From the NCBI RefSeq assembly GCF_021991925.1, contig NZ_RXZI01000002.1:124001-188000 (forward strand): a DNA stretch of 64,000 nucleotides, written 5' to 3'. The DNA comes from Sutcliffiella horikoshii (GTDB taxonomy: Bacteria > Bacillota > Bacilli > Bacillales > Bacillaceae_I). Of this stretch, positions 16,803 through 25,085 are shown one piece after another. Made by a program: the position numbers and the translations under genes. Within the stretch, counting starts at the first letter, position 1; every line of letters begins with the position of its first letter. The notes below the pieces were generated by a model, which had not been told where the DNA came from, did no database searches, and was given only the letters and a program-made list of their open reading frames with translations.

Positions 16803-17375
16803 ATGAAGAATTCCAGTTCCAGTCAGGGAATACAGAGGGGACAAGCCATTTCATTTCGGATCCCTTCTGATACACCTGACCATCTAATCAAGCATTTACA
16901 GCGTCTTAAAGAGACGGAAAGAAGGAATTTCTCTAGTAAAATTGCTGAATTTGTCCTTCAGGGAGTGACTAATTCCCATTCGCGGGAAAAAGAGACCATC
17001 TCCATCCCACTTCCCAAATCTCTATCTAAAACACAAAGAGATTGGTTAAAGCATCAGCATTCTGAAGCGTTGCTAGGAAACATCGTGTATCAATTACTGT
17101 CTGATCCTGTTAGGGCAACCAGTATTTTGGCGGCAATGAACAGCAATTCCATAGATATTGACCAAGCCTTGTACCTTCAGGAGGAAAAGCCTTACAAAAC
17201 TACTGAAGAGACAGAGGAAACGCCAAACGCTAACGTGTTAAACGATGACGATTTAGACTCTTTTGACTGGGATGTAGCCCTCCAAGAGCAAGCGTCCACC
17301 GAAGAAGAGGAAGAATTGGATGTAGAAGACGTAGACAAGCTGCTGGGTGACTTTCTCTCCCACATGAATAAGTGA
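16803..17375 (+). CDS. parR: ParR-like ribbon-helix-helix DNA-binding protein
   Basis: A 190-residue protein beginning 13 bases after parM. Residues 15-53 (QAISFRIPSDTPDHLIKHLQ ... NFSSKIAEFVLQGV) have the beta-strand/two-helix pattern of ParR-type ribbon-helix-helix adaptors. A second similar segment follows (ISIPLPKSLSKTQRDWLKHQ). The C-terminal 60 residues are strongly acidic (Asp/Glu-rich), the usual tail by which adaptors contact the filament. ParR identity follows from this layout, the gene order and the upstream hexamer array; sequence similarity alone would be weaker evidence. Confidence 0.75.
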   Translation: MKNSSSSQGIQRGQAISFRIPSDTPDHLIKHLQRLKETERRNFSSKIAEFVLQGVTNSHSREKETISIPLPKSLSKTQRDWLKHQHSEALLGNIVYQLLSDPVRATSILAAMNSNSIDIDQALYLQEEKPYKTTEETEETPNANVLNDDDLDSFDWDVALQEQASTEEEEELDVEDVDKLLGDFLSHMNK

Positions 17376-17383
17376 TTCACATG

Positions 17384-17413
17384 AAAGGCCGCTATGAAGT
17401 TAGCGGCCTTTTT
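17384..17413 (+). terminator. Terminator after parMR
   Basis: AAAGGCCGCTA, loop TGAAGT, TAGCGGCCTTTTT: a strong intrinsic terminator. Confidence 0.9.
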
Positions 17414-17740
17414 AACTGTGTTTTTGGTTATTTGAACTCTTTTTCAATTCCCAGGAAATATGGTAGGATGGGGACATTAAATTATTTGCAAAGATAGTTA
17501 TAGTAACTGTGGAAAGGGTATAGAATAGAATGGTCCAAAAATCAAAAAGACATTCGAACTATATAACAGTAGAACTATAATAGATGCAAGAGACGAAGAT
17601 ACTAGATCATTTTAATTACGAAAGGCTATTTTCGTAAGCTTTGTTGTTATAACATATTTTTAAACCGACCTCATATATTCCTTACTGTCGTGCTCTTTTT
17701 CCCAGCATTACTGAATATGCTATATGCATGTCTATAGTAA
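17414..17740. other. Non-coding interval between parMR and TPR-GTPase gene
   Basis: AT-rich DNA with stop codons in all frames. A short stem, ACGAAAGGCTATTTTCGT near 17619-17636, is the only notable structure. It is followed by copy B of the 70-bp repeat. Confidence 0.5.
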
Positions 17741-17812
17741 GTAAGCAGTAAAAAGTCCAATTGCCGACTTTTTAGTAGTGAATAACAACAATCTTTGAGA
17801 AAAGAGCCTTAC
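17741..17812 (-). repeat. 70-bp hairpin repeat, copy B (inverted)
   Basis: The reverse complement of this segment matches 9605-9676 except for a handful of bases in the loop-side region. It holds the same TAAAAAGTC/GACTTTTTA stem. It lies about 35 bases before the TPR-GTPase start, where the hairpin could influence transcription into that gene. Confidence 0.8.
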
Positions 17813-17845
17813 GAAAATAATGTGAAATGATTGGTGGAGGATAAA

Positions 17846-20584
17846 ATGACACAAGAAAACAAATTTATCAGTAAAACGTATTTTGAAACTTTCATGATGG
17901 ATGCTGAAACGAAACATCCGGTTCAAGTGCTAGGGGAAGCATTCTTGGCAGAGCAGACAAACGAAGTGTATGACCTTTCGTTTATTCGCTATGCACAAGG
18001 TGAAGTCTATTTCCATAGCAAAGATTACGAGACTGCCATTTTTAAATGGGAAAATGTTCACAATGAATTGGAACCTTGGGCAAAAAAGAATATCGCAGAT
18101 GCCTATTATGAACTGGGAATGCTGGTTGAGGCGGAAGATATCTATTCCAAGATTAGTACTGATAATAATACATTGAAAATTGAAGTGGCTCTTCAATTAT
18201 TTACACTATACATCCAACGGGGCAAGCTAGATCATGCCTATAAAAATATTAAAAGAGCAATTGCCATCAACCCTGACTATCCGCACGTCACCCAGACGGC
18301 ACGGACATTCTATGAAGAACAGGAAGACAGCCAACATGCGGTGGAGCTTGCTGTAAGCGAGGCACTGAGAACGGGTTCAGAAGCATGGTACGATTGTCTG
18401 AAAAATTATATAGAAATAGGTTATACCAAAGAATTTGCTCCTGATTACTTCCAAGAGGTCCTACTTCAGTTGATGGAGATCAACCAACAGAAATTTGAGG
18501 GCATCACTGCGGCCCTGTGGTACAGCTATGAAGGTCACCAGCTCTACTTGGAGTGGGTAAAGACAGCAAACAGCTTATTCATGACGTTAGAAAGGGATTC
18601 AGAGGTCTCTTGGACGAAAGTAGAAGAGCTGCACCAACGAACATACTTGTCTCTCATCGAAGGAAAGTACTTGATCAAAGAACTTCAGGGGATTGTACCG
18701 GATTTACTCGGAAACTGGCTTAAAGTATCCAATAGATCCAAATCCTTATTTGCATCTGCGGCGGTCATGTCCTGGAATGAGGTATTCCCGACAGCATTGC
18801 CTGCCCATGTCCTGGATGATGCAGAGAATAGGATCTTCCATTACGAGCATGACAGCATCCAGCTGAGCTACACGGTCGAACTGTTCAAAACATTGATTAA
18901 CTGGGCGAAAGACAACCACCTGGAAGTGGCACACCAGAAAAAATGGTTATTCTCTCAACTTAGCAATCTGAACAGAAAGCATCTGGTTGTCACAGGTACC
19001 GTACAAAACGGGAAGACGTCCTTCATTAACTCCCTTATAGGTGAAAAACTCCTTGGAGATGAAACGGTTCCGGTATTTGTTTCTTCCGACGGAGATATTG
19101 CGGAAATGAATGAGATTTCTACTTCCGGTACTTCAGCACTGGGGGATATTAGTGAGCATCAGCAAGGTTCCTTGATTGATTTAAAATGGCCATCACAGTT
19201 CTTAGAGGATCAGGAGTATTCCTTGATTAGCACGCCTGAATTCACTGTAGGTCAAATTGAAAACAATGAAACAATGAAATACATCCCGTTAGCAGACGGA
19301 TTGCTATACATTTTAGACGCACAAACGCCATTTACCGAAGACGAACTGAAGGTATTGGTGAAAATTAAAGAGCGTGCACCAGAAGTACCGGTTCATTTTG
19401 TCATTAATAAAATGGATACAGCGTTCCATGAAGCGGAAGCAACGCAAATTGTGGAGGAGGCAAAACACCGCATCAATGAATTTTTCCCTGATGCAAGAGT
19501 GTTCCCATATTCTTCCCTTCGTTCGGCAAGCAAACAGCACCAAGGGTTGGCAAGCTTTATGGAGGCCAATTTCAAGCTTCGTGCCAAAGCAGTGGAAGAA
19601 CGCCGTACGACCAAGCTGCTTCAGTTGATCCGTTCCACTTTGACAGAATTGCTTGATAGCCGCATCGCCATGGAAAATAACCTGACAAGTACCGTAGAGT
19701 TCAATGAGGATATTTTAAGTAGATTGAGTGGTTTCATCAATCACTTGCACGATGCGGAATCCGAAAAGATCGCTAGCATCACAGAAAATTACCGCGCAGT
19801 GACGATCGAAATGAAACGCGAAGCTGCCAAAACCATCCCTCGTTTGCTAAGGGAATGCTCAAGTTATGTCAAAGAAGATAGCAACTTTAAAACGTTGCAC
19901 CATGAGTTGAATGAGCGCATGAATGAGACAATCAGAACCTATATGCACTCTGATCTGCTTCCTAGGTTGCGACAAGAATTGCAATTATGGCTCGATACAT
20001 CCAACCGTGAACTGATTGAGAGCCAAGAATATCTGCAAGAAATGAGTGCGACGTTCAACGGCCTTTACAAAGAAGAAAAAATGCATCTTAATTGCGACTT
20101 CAAGGTTATGGAAGACTGGCGTCGTGATATCAATCGTGTCCTAAGCAGAGTGGAAGTGGAAAAGGAGAACATCCTGAACCGTCCAAGCACCACACAGTAC
20201 CTTTTAAAAGGGGCAGGTCGCCTGTTCGGCTCCTTGCAGCAGAGTAACCAGCTACTCTTCACCCAATACAAAAAATATATCGAAAACGAGCGTTTCACGG
20301 ATGTGGCACAATCTGTCGTGGATAAGTTCTTCCTCGAATTTGACCTGTTTGAAAAGGCGTTGAAAGCGGACATCAACATGTTCTACGAAGCACCATTCAC
20401 AGAGCTCAACCAGACAGTGGAAGACACAGAACTTGCCATCCACAACGCCAACAAAAAGCTCGAACAAATGAAAGCAAGCCCAGAACGCTACTACGACCCA
20501 CTGAAACTATTCGAAGTACGCCTACTTCAATACGAATTCATGGTCAAAGCATGCGAAGAAAACGAAATGCTCCCAACGCACTAA
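17846..20584 (+). CDS. TPR-domain dynamin-like GTPase
   Basis: A 912-residue protein. Residues 1-330 are helical with TPR-like repeats (FIRYAQGEVYFHSKDYETAI, ADAYYELGMLVEAEDIYSKI). A GTPase domain starts near 380: P-loop GTVQNGKTSFINSLIG, degenerate G3 (LISTPEF instead of DxPG) and G4 FVINKMD. The last 300 residues are long helices, partly coiled coil, with a short Gly/Leu-rich stretch (TQYLLKGAGRLFGSLQQ) that could touch membrane. This order fits bacterial dynamin-like proteins, with a TPR region added. ATG 17846 has GGTGGAGG upstream. It follows the parMR locus but has its own leader. A role in membrane repair, stress or division is plausible but unproven. Confidence 0.7.
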   Translation: MTQENKFISKTYFETFMMDAETKHPVQVLGEAFLAEQTNEVYDLSFIRYAQGEVYFHSKDYETAIFKWENVHNELEPWAKKNIADAYYELGMLVEAEDIYSKISTDNNTLKIEVALQLFTLYIQRGKLDHAYKNIKRAIAINPDYPHVTQTARTFYEEQEDSQHAVELAVSEALRTGSEAWYDCLKNYIEIGYTKEFAPDYFQEVLLQLMEINQQKFEGITAALWYSYEGHQLYLEWVKTANSLFMTLERDSEVSWTKVEELHQRTYLSLIEGKYLIKELQGIVPDLLGNWLKVSNRSKSLFASAAVMSWNEVFPTALPAHVLDDAENRIFHYEHDSIQLSYTVELFKTLINWAKDNHLEVAHQKKWLFSQLSNLNRKHLVVTGTVQNGKTSFINSLIGEKLLGDETVPVFVSSDGDIAEMNEISTSGTSALGDISEHQQGSLIDLKWPSQFLEDQEYSLISTPEFTVGQIENNETMKYIPLADGLLYILDAQTPFTEDELKVLVKIKERAPEVPVHFVINKMDTAFHEAEATQIVEEAKHRINEFFPDARVFPYSSLRSASKQHQGLASFMEANFKLRAKAVEERRTTKLLQLIRSTLTELLDSRIAMENNLTSTVEFNEDILSRLSGFINHLHDAESEKIASITENYRAVTIEMKREAAKTIPRLLRECSSYVKEDSNFKTLHHELNERMNETIRTYMHSDLLPRLRQELQLWLDTSNRELIESQEYLQEMSATFNGLYKEEKMHLNCDFKVMEDWRRDINRVLSRVEVEKENILNRPSTTQYLLKGAGRLFGSLQQSNQLLFTQYKKYIENERFTDVAQSVVDKFFLEFDLFEKALKADINMFYEAPFTELNQTVEDTELAIHNANKKLEQMKASPERYYDPLKLFEVRLLQYEFMVKACEENEMLPTH

Positions 20585-20627
20585 TACAAAAACCAAAATA
20601 AATAAAACAAACCAGGGCAAGTGAAAA

Positions 20628-20694
20628 ACGGGTCTGGCACCTAAAACAAACAACGTCATGAATGACAGCAAACCAATGCAGGTGCCTGACCCTC
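20628..20694. repeat. GGGTCTGGCACCT / AGGTGCCTGACCC inverted repeat
   Basis: Two arms at 20630-20642 and 20680-20692 are near-perfect reverse complements. Short GGTGCCTGACCC repeats of this kind recur between genes in Bacillus genomes. It may end transcription of the GTPase gene or be a small repetitive element. Confidence 0.6.
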
Positions 20695-20767
20695 CCCGCT
20701 CTTACCAATATCCAACGCTCAACCCATCGATAAAAGAGTGCGATTGAGGAAGAAAAATAAATAACAC

Positions 20768-20815
20768 GAAAAATAGCAGGCTAATTCGCATATGAATTAG
20801 ACCTGCTATTTTTTG
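20768..20815 (+). terminator. Strong hairpin terminator
   Basis: AAAAATAGCAGGCTAATTC pairs with GAATTAGACCTGCTATTTTT. The symmetrical A and T runs make it potentially bidirectional. Between it and the AraC-type gene lies a 32-codon open frame at 20845-20943 without a clear ribosome site; I see no support that it is expressed. Confidence 0.85.
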
Positions 20816-20998
20816 TTAGCAAAAACTAATGTGTAAGTGATTATATGATATTATTGAAAATAATGGATATTCAGTTAAAGGGTAGTATTGTGGAAGAAGA
20901 TCAATTAACCGTTTTTATGGAACCTACTTTTTTAGGCAAATAATGTCGGACTAAACTTTTCCAGATCTTTTAGAATTGATATTGAAAGGGGGGATTAT

Positions 20999-21847
20999 AT
21001 GGAATGGCTAGATAGAATGAATAATGTATTAGATTTTATAGAGGAAAGTTTGGAGCAGGAAATAGATTACAAACAATTAGCAAAGATTGCTTGCTGTTCT
21101 GAGTTTCACTTGTCTAGAATGTTTGCATCTATAACAGGAGTACCACTGTCAGAATATATCAGACGCAGAAGATTGACACTTGCTGCATTCGAATTGCAAA
21201 AAAGCGATATACGAATTTTAGAAGTTGCAAATAAGTACGGTTACGAATCTGCTGATTCATTTTCCCGTACTTTTCAAAAAACACATGGTATAAAACCATC
21301 TGAATGTCGTCATCAAGGGATGCAATTAAAAGCCTTTCCTAAAATATCCTTTCAATTATCGATAAAAGGAGACATTGAAATGAAGTATAGAATTGAAAAA
21401 TTAGACTTTGAAATAAGAATTGTAGGTAAGAGTAAGCCGGTAAAAACAAATAGAGCCTTTAAAAGTATCCCGACACTTTGGAGCAAAGCTAAAAAAGAAG
21501 GATTTATGCAGAAATTTATAGATATGTCTTGGGAAAATCCGAAATGTTCACTAGAAGGCATTTTAGGTGTATGTGGAAATGAAGCAGCTATCACGGATGA
21601 AGAGTTTAGTTACTTTATGGGAGTAAGGTATGATGGTGAATTACCTGAAGAAATGCAAGCTTTAACTATTCCGCCAAGTACATGGGCTGTTTTCCCCAAT
21701 ATTGTTGAGGCATGGAAACGTTTATATTCTGAATGGATACCTACATCAGGATATGAACTTGCTAATTTACCATGTATTGAATGTTATTATGGACCAGGAC
21801 ATAACCCCCGTCATGAATTGTGGGTCCCAATTATTCTAAATAAATAA
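20999..21847 (+). CDS. AraC family regulator with GyrI-like effector domain
   Basis: A 282-residue regulator. The N-terminal 110 residues form two helix-turn-helix motifs of AraC type (YKQLAKIACCSEFHLSRMFA and ILEVANKYGYESADSFSRTF, then GIKPSECR). From about 125 on it is a GyrI/BmrR-like small-molecule-binding domain (MKYRIEKLDFEIRIVGKSKP ... CIECYYGP). Proteins of this design (Rob-like, YdeE/YisR type) activate drug or stress genes when a ligand binds. GAAAGGGGGGAT precedes the ATG. Its targets are not evident; the two unknown genes after it are candidates. Confidence 0.88.
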   Translation: MEWLDRMNNVLDFIEESLEQEIDYKQLAKIACCSEFHLSRMFASITGVPLSEYIRRRRLTLAAFELQKSDIRILEVANKYGYESADSFSRTFQKTHGIKPSECRHQGMQLKAFPKISFQLSIKGDIEMKYRIEKLDFEIRIVGKSKPVKTNRAFKSIPTLWSKAKKEGFMQKFIDMSWENPKCSLEGILGVCGNEAAITDEEFSYFMGVRYDGELPEEMQALTIPPSTWAVFPNIVEAWKRLYSEWIPTSGYELANLPCIECYYGPGHNPRHELWVPIILNK

Positions 21848-21914
21848 GGATTCTTCAACAATCTAGGAGCGATTGCAGCATAATGGTTGATATTGTTAAA
21901 GAAGGAGCGATCGG

Positions 21915-22391
21915 ATGATATTACTTAATGGGATAAGTGATTCTGGGGGGCAAGATACATTAGTAGATGGAAATCAATTCAAGAGGGTTTGCTACTCCAT
22001 TGTAACAAATCTAGGGGGCAGGATTTTGTCCTTTCGTGAGCCAGTCGTTGCACAAAACTATTACTATGCAGAAGTAAGTTTCGCCAACGAGGATAGGCTA
22101 TATATTCTAATAAACAGCAACTATCCCTTCATTGCCTTTACGACATCTCCCGTTCCTTTCAATATGACCTTTGTGGATCACAAGCAACTGACAGTATCTA
22201 TTAACCAACTTTGCGGCGAGGTATACAGAGTACTTCAACCAGACGAATTATATGAGCCGTTGCGACTGAAGGAAGCTAAAGGAAATCTAGTAGTGGTAAA
22301 TGAGAATACCCTTAACAAATGGGATTTGTACAACATTAAATACTGGCAACCTAAAACAGTAGGAGATGTTGTATTTAACTACTGGGATTGA
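21915..22391 (+). CDS. Unknown 158-residue protein
   Basis: The ATG at 21915 has a strong AGAAGGAGC ribosome site, and codon use fits the neighbours. The protein has no signal peptide or membrane segment and is rich in beta-prone, aromatic stretches (NYYYAEVSFANEDRLYILIN, FIAFTTSPVPFNMTFVDHKQ, DLYNIKYWQPKTVGDVVFNY). I recognise no family. It may be an immunity-type or structural protein, but nothing here shows that. Confidence 0.65.
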   Translation: MILLNGISDSGGQDTLVDGNQFKRVCYSIVTNLGGRILSFREPVVAQNYYYAEVSFANEDRLYILINSNYPFIAFTTSPVPFNMTFVDHKQLTVSINQLCGEVYRVLQPDELYEPLRLKEAKGNLVVVNENTLNKWDLYNIKYWQPKTVGDVVFNYWD

Positions 22392-22464
22392 CGTCTTTCT
22401 TTAAGATAATAGGGCGATTACAGCATAGTTGGTCTTAAGAAGTAGCTATTTAGGAGTGAGTTAT

Positions 22465-22647
22465 ATGGATAGATTTTTATTTATCTTTGGCATTATTGTA
22501 TTTTTCCTTAGTTTTATTTTCTTTGTAATGAATTTCTTTTCCGATTTTGAAAGTACTATTATGGTAGGCTCTGTATTAATAATGCTTAATGCAAGTATAG
22601 CAATAGGTGTTTCGGAGATTTTAACAAGAACAAAAAACCTAACATAA
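22465..22647 (+). CDS. Small two-helix membrane protein
   Basis: A 60-residue protein with two hydrophobic segments (LFIFGIIVFFLSFIFFVMNFF and IMVGSVLIMLNASIAIGVS). TTAGGAGTGAG precedes the ATG at good spacing. No family recognised. A terminator follows 100 bases later. Confidence 0.55.
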   Translation: MDRFLFIFGIIVFFLSFIFFVMNFFSDFESTIMVGSVLIMLNASIAIGVSEILTRTKNLT

Positions 22648-22744
22648 CATTCAATTCTCATTAAACAATCTGAGAGTATTTAAGGAGCTTTAATATAAAT
22701 TTAAACTTCTCAATTGAATATCACTCATTCAAGTTTTATAAAAA

Positions 22745-22783
22745 CCCCTCCTGAATCTGTTACAATTCAGGAGGATTTTTTAT
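22745..22783 (+). terminator. Terminator after small membrane protein
   Basis: CCTCCTGAAT, loop, AATTCAGGAGG, then a T run (ATTTTTTAT). Confidence 0.85.
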
Positions 22784-22843
22784 AACCTTTTCGGGAGATA
22801 TGCAAAAACCATATTAGGTTTTGGTCTGCAATCTAACTGTCTA

Positions 22844-22951
22844 CGTTAAAATCAGTGGTACACACTGTCCTCCAAGACCGCTACTCGGTGGGAATCCCAC
22901 TCGCTATAGGACACGACCTAGGCTCGGTTGCTCTGCCTATCGACTTTAACC
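22844..22951. ncRNA. Candidate structured element beside rhodopsin gene
   Basis: A compact GC-rich block in AT-rich surroundings. Nested complementary segments: outer GTTAAA (22845) with TTTAAC (22945), GTCCT (22866) with AGGAC (22908), a central hairpin GTGGGAATCCCAC, and TAGGC with GCCTA (22919-22940). It directly abuts the 3' end of the rhodopsin gene. It could be a structured RNA, a terminator-like 3' UTR, or the right end of a lost IS200/IS605-type element whose omega RNA looks similar. Strand and function are unresolved. Confidence 0.35.
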
Positions 22952-22953
22952 AT

Positions 22954-23685
22954 CTATTGAATGGGCTGGGGTACTCTTGAAGAATTCTTTCCTAACTTCT
23001 GCAAACCGAGTAAGTCAATGAGGCTAAAACCGGCTTTGGAGAAGATGGGTAAAAACACAAAAAGTATGGTATCTGTTACTTGGCCAAAGATGTGAACTCC
23101 AGAAGGGCCTAGAATCCAGAATGCAGGGTAACCGAACCAAAGTATGGTTAAGTATCCGGCCACAATGAGATAGAAACGGTGTAGCTTACTGCTTTGCGCC
23201 ATGGCTTTTCGTCTAAGGGGCCACCAGATGATATACATGATAAACATCAGCCCTATCCACCCTAAACCATACCAGAAGTACCTTACTGGAGTGGGAGATA
23301 AGTCTGCGATCAGGCCTGTCAAAATCATAAACACATCCGCAGCAATCAGCCCTCCAATTAGCACCTTATCTTTTGGTATATAATGCATCGCGGTAAAAGC
23401 TAGCGCCACAAGTAAAAGTGGCGTCGTCACCAACCAGTCTAAATAACGTGCATAATAGGTGACTTTATCTCCTATGGTGACATGGCCCTGCCCCAATGCC
23501 ATGGCAGAATAAGCAGTTCCAGACCAAGCGACAATAATGAAAGCGATTAGATATTCTGCCCTTGGCAACTTTTTTCTCTTAAACCCCATCATTGCAAAAA
23601 AAATTGCAGCAATGAACATGACAGCAACATAAAACCATAAAAGATTAACCTCAATTGGATACATCTCAGTGTACAAATGATTCAA
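22954..23685 (-). CDS. Microbial rhodopsin, Anabaena sensory rhodopsin-like
   Basis: A 243-residue seven-helix retinal protein. Helix C reads RYLDWLVTTPLLLVA: Arg80, Asp83 (bacteriorhodopsin D85), Thr87 (T89) and Ala94 in place of the proton donor D96. Helix G reads LPIFSKAGFSLIDLLGL: the retinal lysine is Lys217, Pro213 replaces D212, and Asp224 matches D217 of Anabaena sensory rhodopsin. This Pro/Asp pair is the mark of that subgroup, which is not a strong pump. Leu91 at the tuning position predicts green absorption. The TTG start has GGTGA upstream. No transducer or retinal-synthesis gene is adjacent. Confidence 0.92.
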   Translation of the reverse strand: MNHLYTEMYPIEVNLLWFYVAVMFIAAIFFAMMGFKRKKLPRAEYLIAFIIVAWSGTAYSAMALGQGHVTIGDKVTYYARYLDWLVTTPLLLVALAFTAMHYIPKDKVLIGGLIAADVFMILTGLIADLSPTPVRYFWYGLGWIGLMFIMYIIWWPLRRKAMAQSSKLHRFYLIVAGYLTILWFGYPAFWILGPSGVHIFGQVTDTILFVFLPIFSKAGFSLIDLLGLQKLGKNSSRVPQPIQ

Positions 23686-23788
23686 CTCGCTTCACCAATA
23701 TTATATATGGTTATTCTTTCCTGTAATGTCGAGATTATTCTTTTTAATGCTCTAATAAATCCTTGCGGTACCCTGTTTTGCACAAAGA

Positions 23789-23829
23789 AATGCTCCCCTC
23801 TAGGAATCAAACAACCTAAAGGCGAGCAT
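23789..23829 (-). terminator. Terminator of M28 peptidase gene
   Basis: On the minus strand GCTCGCCTTTAGG and CCTAGAGGGGAGC pair (with a G-U and one mismatch), followed by ATTTCTTT. Confidence 0.6.
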
Positions 23830-23842
23830 GAAGCAACTCCAA

Positions 23843-24802
23843 TTACTTTTTAGATGTGCTGGTTTTGTCCGTGAACTTCAACAAGTCGATCAAAACTGTG
23901 GAGAAAGTGGATAGTCTCTCTTCCAATCTACCAGGGTAGGCTTGTTGAATGAATTCCAATGTGTCATTATTCGTATGCCATATGCCGCCATACTCTTCCG
24001 TCTGCTCATATCCATCCAGATCCCCGATCTCCCAGTTTGTTGATTCAAAATAAGCAATTGGGATTCCCGCTTTCTTGAAAGGAGCATGGTCACTCCAATC
24101 ACCGGTTGTACCTGCAGGGTAATCAGGGTTTAAACCTTCGTTGATGCGTAGGTCCAATTTTTTCTTATCAGCAATCGCAAGGGCTTGATCACGTAAGAAC
24201 CCTTCCTCCCCAGGACTTCCATGAACATACATATAATCCCCGACTGCCAAGCTGTCCAAATTAATCATTCCAACTGTATTTTGAATATCTTCGGCACTCA
24301 TTTGACTGACAAAGTAGTTCGACCCTTGCAGTCCGACTTCCTCAGCTCCAAAAGCTACAAACAGGATACTGTAAGGCGTTGGGATCTTTTTCAGTACTTC
24401 AGCCGCTTCAAGCATCACCGCGACACCAGAAGCATTATCATCCGAACCCTTCCCTGCTGCCACAGAATCGTAGTGCGCTCCAACCACTAATACTTTTTCG
24501 CTTTTTCCTGGTTTAAATGCAACCACATTGGCAGAATCGTACGAGCTTCCTCTGCGTACATAAGAAAACTCCTGTACATTCGTTTCATAACCCATCTTAT
24601 TGAATTGATCGTTAAGATACGCCTTTGCCTGAGCTTCTTGATCAGAAGCAGCTACACGGGCCCCGATTGTTTCTGATAGGTATTGGGTGTGCTTGTAGGA
24701 AAGAGATCCTGTTTTATGTACCAAAGAAGCGCCATTGGCCGCGGAAACCGCTGATACTGCCACCATCCATATTAATGTTGTAACTAACATTATCTTCTTC
24801 AT
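23843..24802 (-). CDS. Secreted M28 family zinc aminopeptidase
   Basis: A 319-residue exported metallopeptidase. Residues 1-22 form a signal peptide (KKIMLVTTLIWMVAVSAVSA, cleavage after AxA). The two-zinc site is clear: His110-x-Asp112 (VGAHYDS), Asp121/122 (DDNASG), the catalytic pair Glu154-Glu155 (FGAEEVG), Asp in MINLDSL and His in WSDHAPF. It resembles aminopeptidase S/Y-like enzymes that remove N-terminal residues from peptides outside the cell. It stands as a single gene. Confidence 0.92.
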   Translation of the reverse strand: MKKIMLVTTLIWMVAVSAVSAANGASLVHKTGSLSYKHTQYLSETIGARVAASDQEAQAKAYLNDQFNKMGYETNVQEFSYVRRGSSYDSANVVAFKPGKSEKVLVVGAHYDSVAAGKGSDDNASGVAVMLEAAEVLKKIPTPYSILFVAFGAEEVGLQGSNYFVSQMSAEDIQNTVGMINLDSLAVGDYMYVHGSPGEEGFLRDQALAIADKKKLDLRINEGLNPDYPAGTTGDWSDHAPFKKAGIPIAYFESTNWEIGDLDGYEQTEEYGGIWHTNNDTLEFIQQAYPGRLEERLSTFSTVLIDLLKFTDKTSTSKK

Positions 24803-25085
24803 ATTACGCCCTCCGTATTAATAATTATTAATATACTTGAATAATTATAAGTTAGAAGTTTTATAGTTTCAACAATTTTACAGTCCATAAAAGCAAGATA
24901 GGTCTTAATATCTATTTCGCCTATTATTAATTCTATTAATGGAGGCATATTTTTTTATCTTGTTTTATATCTCTTATTTTTTGACGATATTAGTACGGAA
25001 GGGCAAGTTCTAAGCTCTATTTTTTCAGCATATACAGATAATAACCCGTGCCTTTGGACAAGCCTATAAAGTGGAGGAAAAATGA

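Noticed and set aside
20845-20943. 32-codon small gene
   Set aside because: There is no convincing ribosome site and no hydrophobic or conserved pattern; expected by chance in AT-rich DNA.
21915-22391. Transducer (ASRT-like) partner of the rhodopsin
   Set aside because: The protein near the rhodopsin gene shows no resemblance to the Anabaena transducer and is on the opposite strand behind a terminator.
22844-22951. tRNA gene
   Set aside because: It has stems, but no cloverleaf geometry, T-loop GTTCRANNC or CCA-ready acceptor was found.
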